64,000 bases of DNA. Source: Nocardioides abyssi (GTDB lineage: Bacteria > Actinomycetota > Actinomycetes > Propionibacteriales > Nocardioidaceae). Where the stretch lies: contig NZ_JAUHJR010000002.1 in the NCBI RefSeq assembly GCF_030412915.1, positions 496,001 to 560,000 of the forward strand. The letters run 5' to 3'. Numbering within the stretch: position 1 is the first letter of the stretch; every line of letters begins with the position of its first letter. The notes beneath the pieces were generated by a model, which had not been told where the DNA came from, did no database searches, and saw only the letters and a program-made list of their open reading frames with translations. This document shows, one piece after another, positions 25,569 to 32,020 of this stretch. The position numbers were made by a program, and so were the translations under genes.

Positions 25569-26767
25569 GCACGGAACGCGCGGTGGTGGTCGGCGCCAGC
25601 CATGCCGGGGTACAGCTGGTCACCAGCCTCCGCCAGGAGGGTTGGTCGGGTGACATCGTGCTGGTCGGTGACGAGTCGGCGCTGCCGTACCAAAGACCTC
25701 CGCTGTCGAAGGGATATCTGGCCGGGAAGTGCTCGCTGAAGGAGCTGGCCATCCGGTCTGAGGACTTCTACGTCAAGCAGGACGTCGAGCCCCTGACTGC
25801 CAGCGTGCAGTCGATCGACCGGTCGGCGGGCGAGCTCGTGCTCGGCACCGGGGACCGCCTGTCCTATGACGCTCTTGCTCTTTGCACGGGAGCGCACCCC
25901 CGACGTCTCCGTGCCGAGGGTGCCGACCTCGACGGGGTGCACTACCTGCGTCGGTCGTCGGACGTGGAGCGGATTCGCGAGGACGCGATCCCCGGACGCA
26001 ACGCCGTCATAGTGGGTGGTGGGTATATAGGGCTGGAGACCGCTGCCTCGCTGCGCTCGTCGGGCCTCCACGTCACGGTCCTCGAGGCCGCAGACCGGGT
26101 CCTCGAGCGGGTCACCGCCCCTGAGGTGTCGGCCTTCTTCACGCGGATCCACCAAGAAGAGGGCGTCGACGTGCGGACGGACGCCTCGGTCGAGGCCCTG
26201 GTCGGCGACACCCGCCTGCGAGAGGTGGTCCTGGCCAGCGGCGAATCGGTCCGAGCCGATTTTGTGATCGTCGGCATCGGTATCGAGCCGACCACCGAGC
26301 TCGCCGAGGCAGCCGGCCTGGTCGTGGACGACGGGATCCTCATCGACGCCCACGCCCGCACCAGTGACCCTGACATCGTGGCGGCCGGGGACTGCACGTC
26401 GCAGGACATCCCCCGCTACGGCCGACGAATCAGGCTGGAGTCGGTCCCGAGCGCAGTGGAGCAGGCCAAGGTGGCAGCAGCGACCATCTGTGGAAAGGAC
26501 AAGGAGCTGGCGGCGCTCCCGTGGTTCTGGTCGGACCAGTATGACCTCAAGCTCCAGATCGCGGGACTCAACACCGGCTATGACGACATCGTCGTGAGCG
26601 GTGACCCGACCCGTGACCGCCACTTCACCTGCTACTACCTCCGGAAGGGCGAGCCGATAGCCGCTGACTGTGTCAACCGTCCCCGCGACTTCATGGCCAC
26701 CAAACGCATGCTCACCCAGGGGACCGCGATCGACATGGCCGCACTGAAAGCGGAGGTGGCGGTGTGA
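25565..26767 (+). CDS. FAD-dependent ferredoxin reductase of the CYP153 system
   Basis: A 400-residue putidaredoxin reductase-type flavoprotein. The N-terminal FAD-binding fold (VVVGASHAGVQLVTSLRQ), the NAD-binding fold (VIVGGGYIGLETAASL, near 147), the second FAD motif (DPDIVAAGDCTSQ), and the C-terminal reductase domain (WFWSDQYDLKLQIAGL) are in the usual order. It passes electrons from NADH to the adjacent ferredoxin. The ATG at 25565 overlaps the P450 stop; the longer frame to 25289 is a shadow of the P450. Confidence 0.94.
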   Translation: MSTERAVVVGASHAGVQLVTSLRQEGWSGDIVLVGDESALPYQRPPLSKGYLAGKCSLKELAIRSEDFYVKQDVEPLTASVQSIDRSAGELVLGTGDRLSYDALALCTGAHPRRLRAEGADLDGVHYLRRSSDVERIREDAIPGRNAVIVGGGYIGLETAASLRSSGLHVTVLEAADRVLERVTAPEVSAFFTRIHQEEGVDVRTDASVEALVGDTRLREVVLASGESVRADFVIVGIGIEPTTELAEAAGLVVDDGILIDAHARTSDPDIVAAGDCTSQDIPRYGRRIRLESVPSAVEQAKVAAATICGKDKELAALPWFWSDQYDLKLQIAGLNTGYDDIVVSGDPTRDRHFTCYYLRKGEPIAADCVNRPRDFMATKRMLTQGTAIDMAALKAEVAV

Positions 26768-26829
26768 GAAGCCGCAGTAACCGCTGGTCGTGGTCACCAC
26801 CGAGCCATCGCCCGCCGAGCTGAGCAAGG

Positions 26830-27597
26830 ATGGCTTGGAGGTCGACGGTCTGGACGGCGGTGAGAGTCCTGCATATCGCTCCGGACTTGCGTGACTCGCG
26901 TCGGCCCGCGGGTGAGAGACGCGTCCCCGGAGACGCCCGCGGGCCTGCGTGGTGGCTGGCCTTGCTCGTCTGTAAACCGCTGCTCCTGCTGGGCAGGAGA
27001 GCGGACTGGCGCCGCACCGAACGCCTGCCCGGGTCGGGAGGCGCGGTGCTCGCCGCCAACCATGTCTCCCAGGCCGACCCGCTGTTCCTGGGGGAGATGA
27101 TCCTCGCCCAGGGCCGGACCCCCCGGTTCATGGCCAAGGCGAGCCTGTTTCACCGTAGAGCAGTCGGCTGGTGGTTCCGGTCGGCCGGCCACGTCGAGGT
27201 CGATCGGTCCGACGGCCGGTCTGGGATCCGTGCCGCGGTCAAAGCCGTGGAGCGTGGCGCTCTTGTCGTCGTGTATCCGGAAGGATCGATCACGAAGCGA
27301 CCGGATGGGCGCCTGATGTCGCTCAGGTCAGGTGCTGTTCGCATCGCGCTGGAGACGTCAGCTCCACTGATTCCCGTCGCTCAATGGGGCGTGCAGGCGA
27401 TCGTGCCAGCCTACGAAGGGAGGGTAGTGCTAGGCCGCCGCCGCCGTCGTCGGGTCACCCTGCTGGTCGGGGACCCGGTGCCACTCGAGGACCTCCGAAA
27501 TTTTCCGAGGGCGACGGCAGTGACTGTAGGGGTGCAGAGACTCCAGGACACCCTCGCCGCCATGGTCGACCAACTGGCCGACGAGCACGCTAGGTAG
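26830..27597 (+). CDS. 1-acyl-sn-glycerol-3-phosphate acyltransferase (PlsC family)
   Basis: 255 residues with a PlsC domain: the catalytic box NHVSQAD (near 77), YPEGSITK (near 157), and the substrate Arg region between. Members esterify lysophosphatidate or related acceptors. The ATG is preceded by AGCAAGG. The gene follows the reductase at 62 bp and may be the last of the operon, so products of alkane oxidation (fatty acids) could be fed into lipids. That link is inferred from position. Confidence 0.87.
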   Translation: MAWRSTVWTAVRVLHIAPDLRDSRRPAGERRVPGDARGPAWWLALLVCKPLLLLGRRADWRRTERLPGSGGAVLAANHVSQADPLFLGEMILAQGRTPRFMAKASLFHRRAVGWWFRSAGHVEVDRSDGRSGIRAAVKAVERGALVVVYPEGSITKRPDGRLMSLRSGAVRIALETSAPLIPVAQWGVQAIVPAYEGRVVLGRRRRRRVTLLVGDPVPLEDLRNFPRATAVTVGVQRLQDTLAAMVDQLADEHAR

Positions 27598-27661
27598 CGT
27601 GCGGGCGTGTCCAGGTCAGGGACGCGAGTCGGTCGCGAGACACATCGCTAACCTCTCTGTC

Positions 27662-28273
27662 ATGCGGGCACCGTCCATGCGCGAACGGTTCAGGCAGCAC
27701 ATGCGCGCCGCTGTCCTCGAGGCTGCCCACGACCTGATCGTCGACCGCGGCTGGGACCGGGTGCGTATGGGGGAGGTCGCGGATCGTGCCGGGGTGTCCC
27801 GGGCGGTGCTCTACAAGGAGTTCGGTGACAAGGCCGGCCTCGGAGAAGCCGTCGTACTCCGCGAGGCCTCGCGCTTCCTGGAGGGCATCCAGAAGGCGCT
27901 GGAGGCACACATCGGCGATGCGAAACGCGGCATCGCAGCAGCCGTCGACTACACCTTGAACGAGGCCGAACGCAGCCCCCTGCTCAAGGCAGTGCTCATC
28001 TCCAACCGCGACCTGGATGCGGGCAGTCAGGCGTCCACGGGGATGCTCCCGCTGCTCACGACATCCGCGCGGCTTCTCGACCTCGCCTCCGACACCCTGG
28101 CCGGATGGGTGGCGGAGAGCTACCCGAGCCTTCCCCCAGACGACGTCGTCGACGCGGCCGACACCATGGTGCGCCTGACGGTCAGTCATCTGGCGCTGCC
28201 CAAGTGGGACCGGACCGCGACGGCGAGCAAGATCTCCGAAGTCGCCGTACGGTTCCTCTCCCTCGAATCGTGA
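27662..28273 (+). CDS. AlkX-like TetR-family regulator (island copy)
   Basis: 203 residues from the ATG at 27662; a longer frame from 27599 has no ribosome site either. The HTH is VRMGEVADRAGVSRAVLYKEFGDKAGLGEAV. It resembles the TetR next to alkB at 62006 (SRQTVYNEMGTKAGLAEAM, with LLPLLTT shared), both having the pattern of AlkX repressors. It stands after plsC on the same strand and before BtrH copy 2. A role in controlling the CYP153 genes is inferred. Confidence 0.85.
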   Translation: MRAPSMRERFRQHMRAAVLEAAHDLIVDRGWDRVRMGEVADRAGVSRAVLYKEFGDKAGLGEAVVLREASRFLEGIQKALEAHIGDAKRGIAAAVDYTLNEAERSPLLKAVLISNRDLDAGSQASTGMLPLLTTSARLLDLASDTLAGWVAESYPSLPPDDVVDAADTMVRLTVSHLALPKWDRTATASKISEVAVRFLSLES

Positions 28274-28344
28274 CCTGCACCAGCCGTCACAACCGCCGTC
28301 GACCGCGAGCCCCTGCGTGCCTGAGCTAAATGTAGAGTCGCGGA

Positions 28345-29570
28345 ACCCACCGCGCCCGACCCACCGGCGTACGCACAGAGCGCTGCGAGCCGGTTCAGGA
28401 GTTGCCATGTCAGCTGAGATCCTGCCCCGACAACCGGAGCCGCGGCGGATCCTGCTGGACTATCCCCACCGTGAGGCCGGTCATTGCGGTTCCGGAGCGC
28501 TGAGAGACCTCCTGGAGTGGGCCGGTCTCGGCTGGGAGGAGGTACCGAGCGAAGGTCTGGTCTTCGGAATGGGCGGTGGTCTGGGTTTCACCTACCTGCG
28601 GATGCCCGGTCTCACCCCGCCCATCTACAGCGTCGGGCGTAGCAGTGACCTCGAGGTCGACCTTCTTTCGAGGCTGGGTGCCGAGGTCGACGTCCGTGGC
28701 ACCGACGACCCCGTGACCGGCTGGGGCTGGGTCCGCCGCGAGCTTCAGCAAGGCCGTCCCGTGCTGATGTGGGCGGACATCGCTGAACTGCCCTACCTCA
28801 ATGTCCGCCTTCAGATGAGTCGGCATGACATCGTCGTGATCGGTTACGACGACGACACCGAGGCGGCTTTCGTCGTGGACAACGACCGAGCCGACGTGCA
28901 GGAAGTCCCCTACGATGCTCTTGCGCGGGCGCGCGCGTCACGGTCCTTCCCTGTGCCCACGAGGCACACCACGTACTTCGTGAACTGGCCCCAGACCCTC
29001 CCCGATCTCCGCCCGACCGCAGCTTCGGCCCTCGTCGCCTCGGTCGAGAACATGCAAGCGGCGGTAACCGCAATTATCCCGGACACCTCGGCGCTGCCAC
29101 CGGATGCCGTGGCGGCTGCCGGGATCAGCGGGGTCGCGGTCTTCGCCGAAGATGTCGACCGGTGGCCGGGACTCATGCCCGAACCGGAACTGGACGTCGC
29201 ACTGCGTTCACTCCACGCCTTTGTGGAGAAGGCAGGGACCGGCGGCGGCCTGTTCCGCCGGTTGCAGGCACAGTTCTGTGCCGACGTGGCGCGGCTAACG
29301 GGGTCCGCTGAGATGGCCAAGGCCGGAACCGCGCTCCTGCGCTGCGCGGACACGTGGTCGGCTCTGGCTGCGGCCGGCCGTAGAGACGGAGCGACGTTCG
29401 ACCGCTGGCGACGGGTGAATGAGCTCGCCGCGACGCTCCCCAGCGATGAAGACCATGCCATCTCTCAGATGCGCAAAGCGGCGGGCGAACTCAGGGATGG
29501 GTGACCAATCGTAGGCAAGTCAGCGGACGCAGCACGCGAGCACCACCGCCGAGGCTCCGTGCTTGGGGCA
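28345..29570 (+). repeat. Large direct repeat, copy 2
   Basis: Same orientation as 20055-21275; contains the second BtrH_N/DUF4872 gene. Recombination between the copies would remove or duplicate an approximately 8.3-kb segment carrying the CYP153 operon. Confidence 0.75.
28407..29504 (+). CDS. BtrH_N/DUF4872 protein, copy 2
   Basis: 365 residues, the same length as copy 1 and with few substitutions (for example IYSVGRSSDLEVDLLSRLG against IYVVGRSSDLEVDLLARLG). The same conserved blocks are intact: HCGSGALRDLLEWAGLGW, FGMGGGLGFTYL, MSRHDIVVIGYDDD and FVEKAGTGGGLFRRLQ. The ATG at 28407 follows TTCAGGAG; the frame extends further upstream but without support. The operator palindrome found before copy 1 is not conserved here, so the two copies are probably regulated differently. 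Confidence 0.8.
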   Translation: MSAEILPRQPEPRRILLDYPHREAGHCGSGALRDLLEWAGLGWEEVPSEGLVFGMGGGLGFTYLRMPGLTPPIYSVGRSSDLEVDLLSRLGAEVDVRGTDDPVTGWGWVRRELQQGRPVLMWADIAELPYLNVRLQMSRHDIVVIGYDDDTEAAFVVDNDRADVQEVPYDALARARASRSFPVPTRHTTYFVNWPQTLPDLRPTAASALVASVENMQAAVTAIIPDTSALPPDAVAAAGISGVAVFAEDVDRWPGLMPEPELDVALRSLHAFVEKAGTGGGLFRRLQAQFCADVARLTGSAEMAKAGTALLRCADTWSALAAAGRRDGATFDRWRRVNELAATLPSDEDHAISQMRKAAGELRDG

Positions 29571-29744
29571 GTCCAGGCATTCCCAGGTCCATCGACCTTG
29601 ACTGTTGTTTCTGCCATCGCTGCGCCGCCGTGCTGACGAACGCCTCTTGGAGCCATCTCGCCTTTCGACTTCCCCGAGATCTGAGGTCTCGTCACCCAGA
29701 GGATCGGGCTCGAGACGTAGGCTGGGGCGAACTGAATACGGCTG

Positions 29745-29763
29745 GTGCACCCCTGGGGTGCAC
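29745..29763. repeat. GTGCACCCC palindrome, element 1 right end
   Basis: GTGCACCCC-T-GGGGTGCAC, 94 bp left of the core. It is nearly identical to 39543-39561 and related to 30092-30118. Candidate recombinase or excisionase binding site. Confidence 0.55.
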
Positions 29764-29856
29764 GGAGCCGAGGAAACGGGAGGCAACCGGAGGTAACGGG
29801 ACGCCGGTTTCACGCTCAGGACGGCGGTCGCGCGTGATCAGGCGTGGTGTTCCTAC

Positions 29857-29880
29857 GTTCAACTCCCCCCTCGCGCACGT
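29857..29880 (+). repeat. att core repeat, copy 2 (element junction)
   Basis: 24 nt from GTTCAACTCCCCCC to CGCGCACGT, identical to the tRNA 3' end. It serves as right end of element 1 and left end of element 2. Confidence 0.88.
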
Positions 29881-29888
29881 AGTGACTG

Positions 29889-29911
29889 GCCCCGGGTTCC
29901 AGATCCGGGGC
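29889..29911 (+). terminator. Hairpin following core copy 2
   Basis: GCCCCGG (29889-29895) pairs with CCGGGGC (29905-29911), followed by TTC. It is equivalent in place to the hairpins after core copies 1 and 3. Confidence 0.45.
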
Positions 29912-30091
29912 TTCGTCCATTTCGGACTCGCCCGGCGAGGGCGGTATGCCCGATGTTCGGTTGCCGCCGTGGCCGCGGCGTCGTCCTCCTCGTTTCGGTT
30001 GCTGGTGCTCGTCTCAGTCACCAAAGTCTTGGCCGTGCCCGCGGGCGATCAATCTGCGGCAACTTTCTGAGGCGAATGGAGAATTTGGACC

Positions 30092-30118
30092 GGCCGTGCA
30101 CCCCCAGGGTGCACGGCC
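30092..30118. repeat. GTGCACCC inverted repeat, element 2 left end
   Basis: GGCCGTGCACCC and GGGTGCACGGCC are 12-nt perfect arms with a CCA spacer. The inner GTGCACCC/GGGTGCAC pair is shared with the right-end palindromes. Confidence 0.5.
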
Positions 30119-30274
30119 TGCGGATCGAGTGGCCTCTGGCTGCTCGCGCACCGCCTGCAAGACCTCGTCAGCCGCGCCGGCGACATCGTCCACAACCCCT
30201 CGCCTGCCGACGAGTCCGTGGCTTTCACAGAAGCCTGGCCGACACCGCGGCCTCGGCCTGACAAGATCGACAAC

Positions 30275-30937
30275 ATGATCCCGAGCTCAGCGACCCAGCT
30301 GCTGATCACGCTGGTCCTGATCGTCCCGGGGTTCGTGTTCCTCGGTGTTCTGGTCCGGCTCCGGGGCCGCACGCCCGCCGACGCTGACCTCTCCTCCCGC
30401 CTGATGCGTGCCATCGTCGCAAGCACCGTCTTTGCGCTCGTCTATCTGGCTATCGCGGGACCGCAGATCGAGGCGCTCGCGAACCAGAATCCGGACGAGG
30501 CACTCAACCATCTGCAGAAGTACGCCCTCCTCGCCCTCCTTGCCGCGTTCGTTATCCCAGCGGTGGCGGCCGGGCTCTACTACTGGATCAGCACTTGGGG
30601 GTGGCTTCAGGACAAGTTCAGGGACTCGTGGGTTGACCAGCGATGGAACCGGATCGACCCCCGACCCTCCGGTTGGGACGTCGCGTTCGCGGACCTTTCT
30701 CCCTGTTTCGTTCGCGTGAGGATGAATGACGGCGGCTGGTACGCCGGCTGGTTCGGGAAAGCTTCATACGCATCGTCGTGGCCCGACCCGCGATCGCTCT
30801 ATGTCGAGGTCAGCTTCCATGTCGACGACAACGGCACCCTCGGTCAAGCGGTCGAGAATTCGAACGGGGCCGTGATCGATTGCACCGACGCGGTCCTGGT
30901 CGAACTGCTGCTCCCCGGGCCGGATTCCGACGAGTGA
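30275..30937 (+). CDS. DUF6338-like membrane protein
   Basis: 220 residues from the ATG at 30275; a GTG at 30218 is the alternative. Three hydrophobic segments are seen (QLLITLVLIVPGFVFLGVLV; RAIVASTVFALVYLAIAG; YALLALLAAFVIPAVAAGLY), followed by a soluble domain with GWDVAFADLSPCFVRVRM, GGWYAGWFGKASYASSWPD and LYVEVSFHVDDNG. The N-terminal IPSSATQLLITLVLIVPGF pattern and the C-terminal domain match what I know of DUF6338, whose function is unknown. It is the first gene of a plus-strand run that continues with three micro-proteins, a small putative nuclease-fold protein and a kinase. Confidence 0.75.
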   Translation: MIPSSATQLLITLVLIVPGFVFLGVLVRLRGRTPADADLSSRLMRAIVASTVFALVYLAIAGPQIEALANQNPDEALNHLQKYALLALLAAFVIPAVAAGLYYWISTWGWLQDKFRDSWVDQRWNRIDPRPSGWDVAFADLSPCFVRVRMNDGGWYAGWFGKASYASSWPDPRSLYVEVSFHVDDNGTLGQAVENSNGAVIDCTDAVLVELLLPGPDSDE

Positions 30938-30975
30938 GGCACAATGGAATCCGGAAGATGACGAGGAGGGCCTAG

Positions 30976-31137
30976 ATGACGAGCTCGAAGACCCTGCCAC
31001 CGCGCCACAGCGGTTACCGAGCGTCTGGCTCCACCACGACCGTCTCGCGGAGCGCCAAGTCCGGTGCGTATACCAAGCTCCCAAAGCCACCTAAGGGGCA
31101 AGGCGGCGGCTCCAAGAAGGACCAGGACAGTGACTGA
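30976..31137 (+). CDS. Pro/Lys-rich micro-protein 1 with GQGGGSKK tail
   Basis: 53 residues, ATG behind GAGGAGGG. The N-terminus is rich in Ser/Thr (TSSKTLPPRHSGYRASGSTT), followed by KLPKPPKGQGGGSKK and DQDSD. It is the first of three tandem paralogues sharing an HxGY(R/K) element, Pro/Lys-rich linker and G-x-GGGSK end. Low complexity and strong basic charge suggest a disordered protein. It overlaps the next gene by 8 bp. Confidence 0.75.
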   Translation: MTSSKTLPPRHSGYRASGSTTTVSRSAKSGAYTKLPKPPKGQGGGSKKDQDSD

Positions 31138-31291
31138 CCGCCGAGTGACCAAGGCAGTCCCGACCACCACCAAGATGGTCTCCAGCGGCGAGACCCACGG
31201 CTATAAGCCCACCGCTCACAAGCCGGCCCGACCCGTCGCCAAGCCCCCGACCCCACCGTCTGGCCAGGGCGGCGGCTCAAAGAAGGCGTAA
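31130..31291 (+). CDS. Pro/Lys-rich micro-protein 2 with GQGGGSKK tail
   Basis: 53 residues from a GTG at 31130, overlapping the end of micro-protein 1. It contains SSGETHGYKPTAHKPARP, then AKPPTPPSGQGGGSKKA at the end. The tail GQGGGSKK is identical to that of paralogue 1. Many Thr and Ser residues lie in the N-terminal half, which could be targets for the kinase coded at 32017; this is speculation. Confidence 0.75.
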   Translation: MTDRRVTKAVPTTTKMVSSGETHGYKPTAHKPARPVAKPPTPPSGQGGGSKKA

Positions 31292-31296
31292 CTCTG

Positions 31297-31470
31297 GTGA
31301 CCGACTCCGAGCGCCGTCCTGCCAAGGGCACCCTGAGCGGCTCCGCGATGAACGGTGACGGCCTGGAGCACGGCTACCGGGCAAAGGCTTCCTCGGCAAA
31401 GCCGCCCAAGCCGCCCGTCAGGCCTCCCGTCCCGCCGTCTGGCGAGGGTGGCGGATCCAAGTCCAAGTAG
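31297..31470 (+). CDS. Pro/Lys-rich micro-protein 3 with GEGGGSKSK tail
   Basis: 57 residues from a GTG at 31297, five bases after the preceding stop. It has LEHGYRAKASSAKPPKPP, then RPPVPPSGEGGGSKSK at the end. Compared with paralogue 2, the HGY, KPP and PPSG-x-GGGSK blocks align with the same spacing order, so the three genes arose by tandem duplication and have diverged while keeping the tail. Confidence 0.75.
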   Translation: MTDSERRPAKGTLSGSAMNGDGLEHGYRAKASSAKPPKPPVRPPVPPSGEGGGSKSK

Positions 31471-31534
31471 CCCGCTTCAGAACCTGACGGCAACTAGGAT
31501 TGGTGCTGATGGGTTGGGCGGGGAGGTGGACCGG

Positions 31535-32020
31535 ATGCGGGCGCTGGGTGTGCACGCTGCGAGCGATGTGCTCTGGTTCGCGGCTGTCGAGCCCGACGGG
31601 ACGCTGATCGATCTCGGCAACGCTTATCGGCTCGACCTGCCCAAAGGGTTGGACACCGGCCAGGCGCTGATTATCGCCCGCAAGGACATCTGTCGGGTCC
31701 TGCGCGCGTACGACATCGGACTGGTCTGGCTGCTGTCGGCCGAGTACGACAAGCGCTTCAAGCAGGGTTACCACGCGCTTGTTCCGCGGATCACCATGGA
31801 GACGGTTGTCGCGTTCGCCGCCGCGGAGGAGGACGTCGAGTTCCGCCGGGTGGCGCGCGAGACCGTGCGGTCCCGCCTTGGCTACGACAGCGGCAAGCTG
31901 CAGGAGATCGCCGTCGAACTGGTCCCCGAGAAGATCACGCCCAACTGGGGACCGAACAAGCGTGACCTAGCCGTGGCGACCGTTCTGGCTGCGCTCAGCG
32001 AGCTGCAGGACTCACAGTGA
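31535..32020 (+). CDS. Small protein with possible RNase H/RuvC-like fold
   Basis: 161 residues from an ATG at 31535 behind GGGGAGG. The start MRALGVHAASDVLWFAAVEPDGTLIDLG resembles the first two strands of RNase H-like proteins (Gly-Val-x-x-Ala-Ser then a hairpin). The end PNWGPNKRDLAVATVLAAL resembles the last helix of RuvC-like enzymes with a conserved acid. The expected first catalytic Asp is replaced by His, so activity is doubtful. The fold is a weak inference; no family is recognised. It is coupled to the kinase by a GTGA overlap. Confidence 0.75.
   Translation: MRALGVHAASDVLWFAAVEPDGTLIDLGNAYRLDLPKGLDTGQALIIARKDICRVLRAYDIGLVWLLSAEYDKRFKQGYHALVPRITMETVVAFAAAEEDVEFRRVARETVRSRLGYDSGKLQEIAVELVPEKITPNWGPNKRDLAVATVLAALSELQDSQ

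Larger units (their letters stand above)
6162..29880 (+). mobile_element. Integrated element 1 (tRNA-Leu genomic island, integrase-bearing)
   Basis: Bounded on the left by the tRNA-Leu core repeat and on the right by a 24-nt copy at 29857-29880. It carries a site-specific recombinase immediately inside the left end, several insertion sequences, pseudogenes, and alkane and lipid genes. Codon usage is visibly less GC-rich than in flanking core genes. About 140 bp of its right end (29730-29880: a GTGCACCCC palindrome, GAGGAAACGGGAGGCAAC, CGCCGGTTTCACGCTCA, core) is closely repeated at the right end of the next element (39530-39679). No conjugation, replication or phage structural genes are seen, so it is an integrative element of unknown transfer mode or a decayed one. 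Confidence 0.8.
29505..30274. other. Junction region between elements 1 and 2, no gene
   Basis: Contains the right end of element 1 (palindrome 29745-29763, core 29857-29880), a hairpin at 29889-29911, and the left end of element 2 with the inverted repeat 30092-30118. Open frames crossing the core are shadows. From about 30131 a short protein-like stretch (LWLLAHRLQDLVSRAGDIVH) may be a gene remnant. Confidence 0.6.

Noticed and set aside
29857-29880. Possible second tRNA gene at the middle core
   Set aside because: Only the T arm and acceptor 3' strand are repeated; no D arm, anticodon arm or 5' acceptor strand lies upstream. The same holds for 39655-39679.
29501-30070. Plus-strand frame crossing the element junction
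   Set aside because: It runs through the att core and terminator hairpins, and its composition does not look like a protein.
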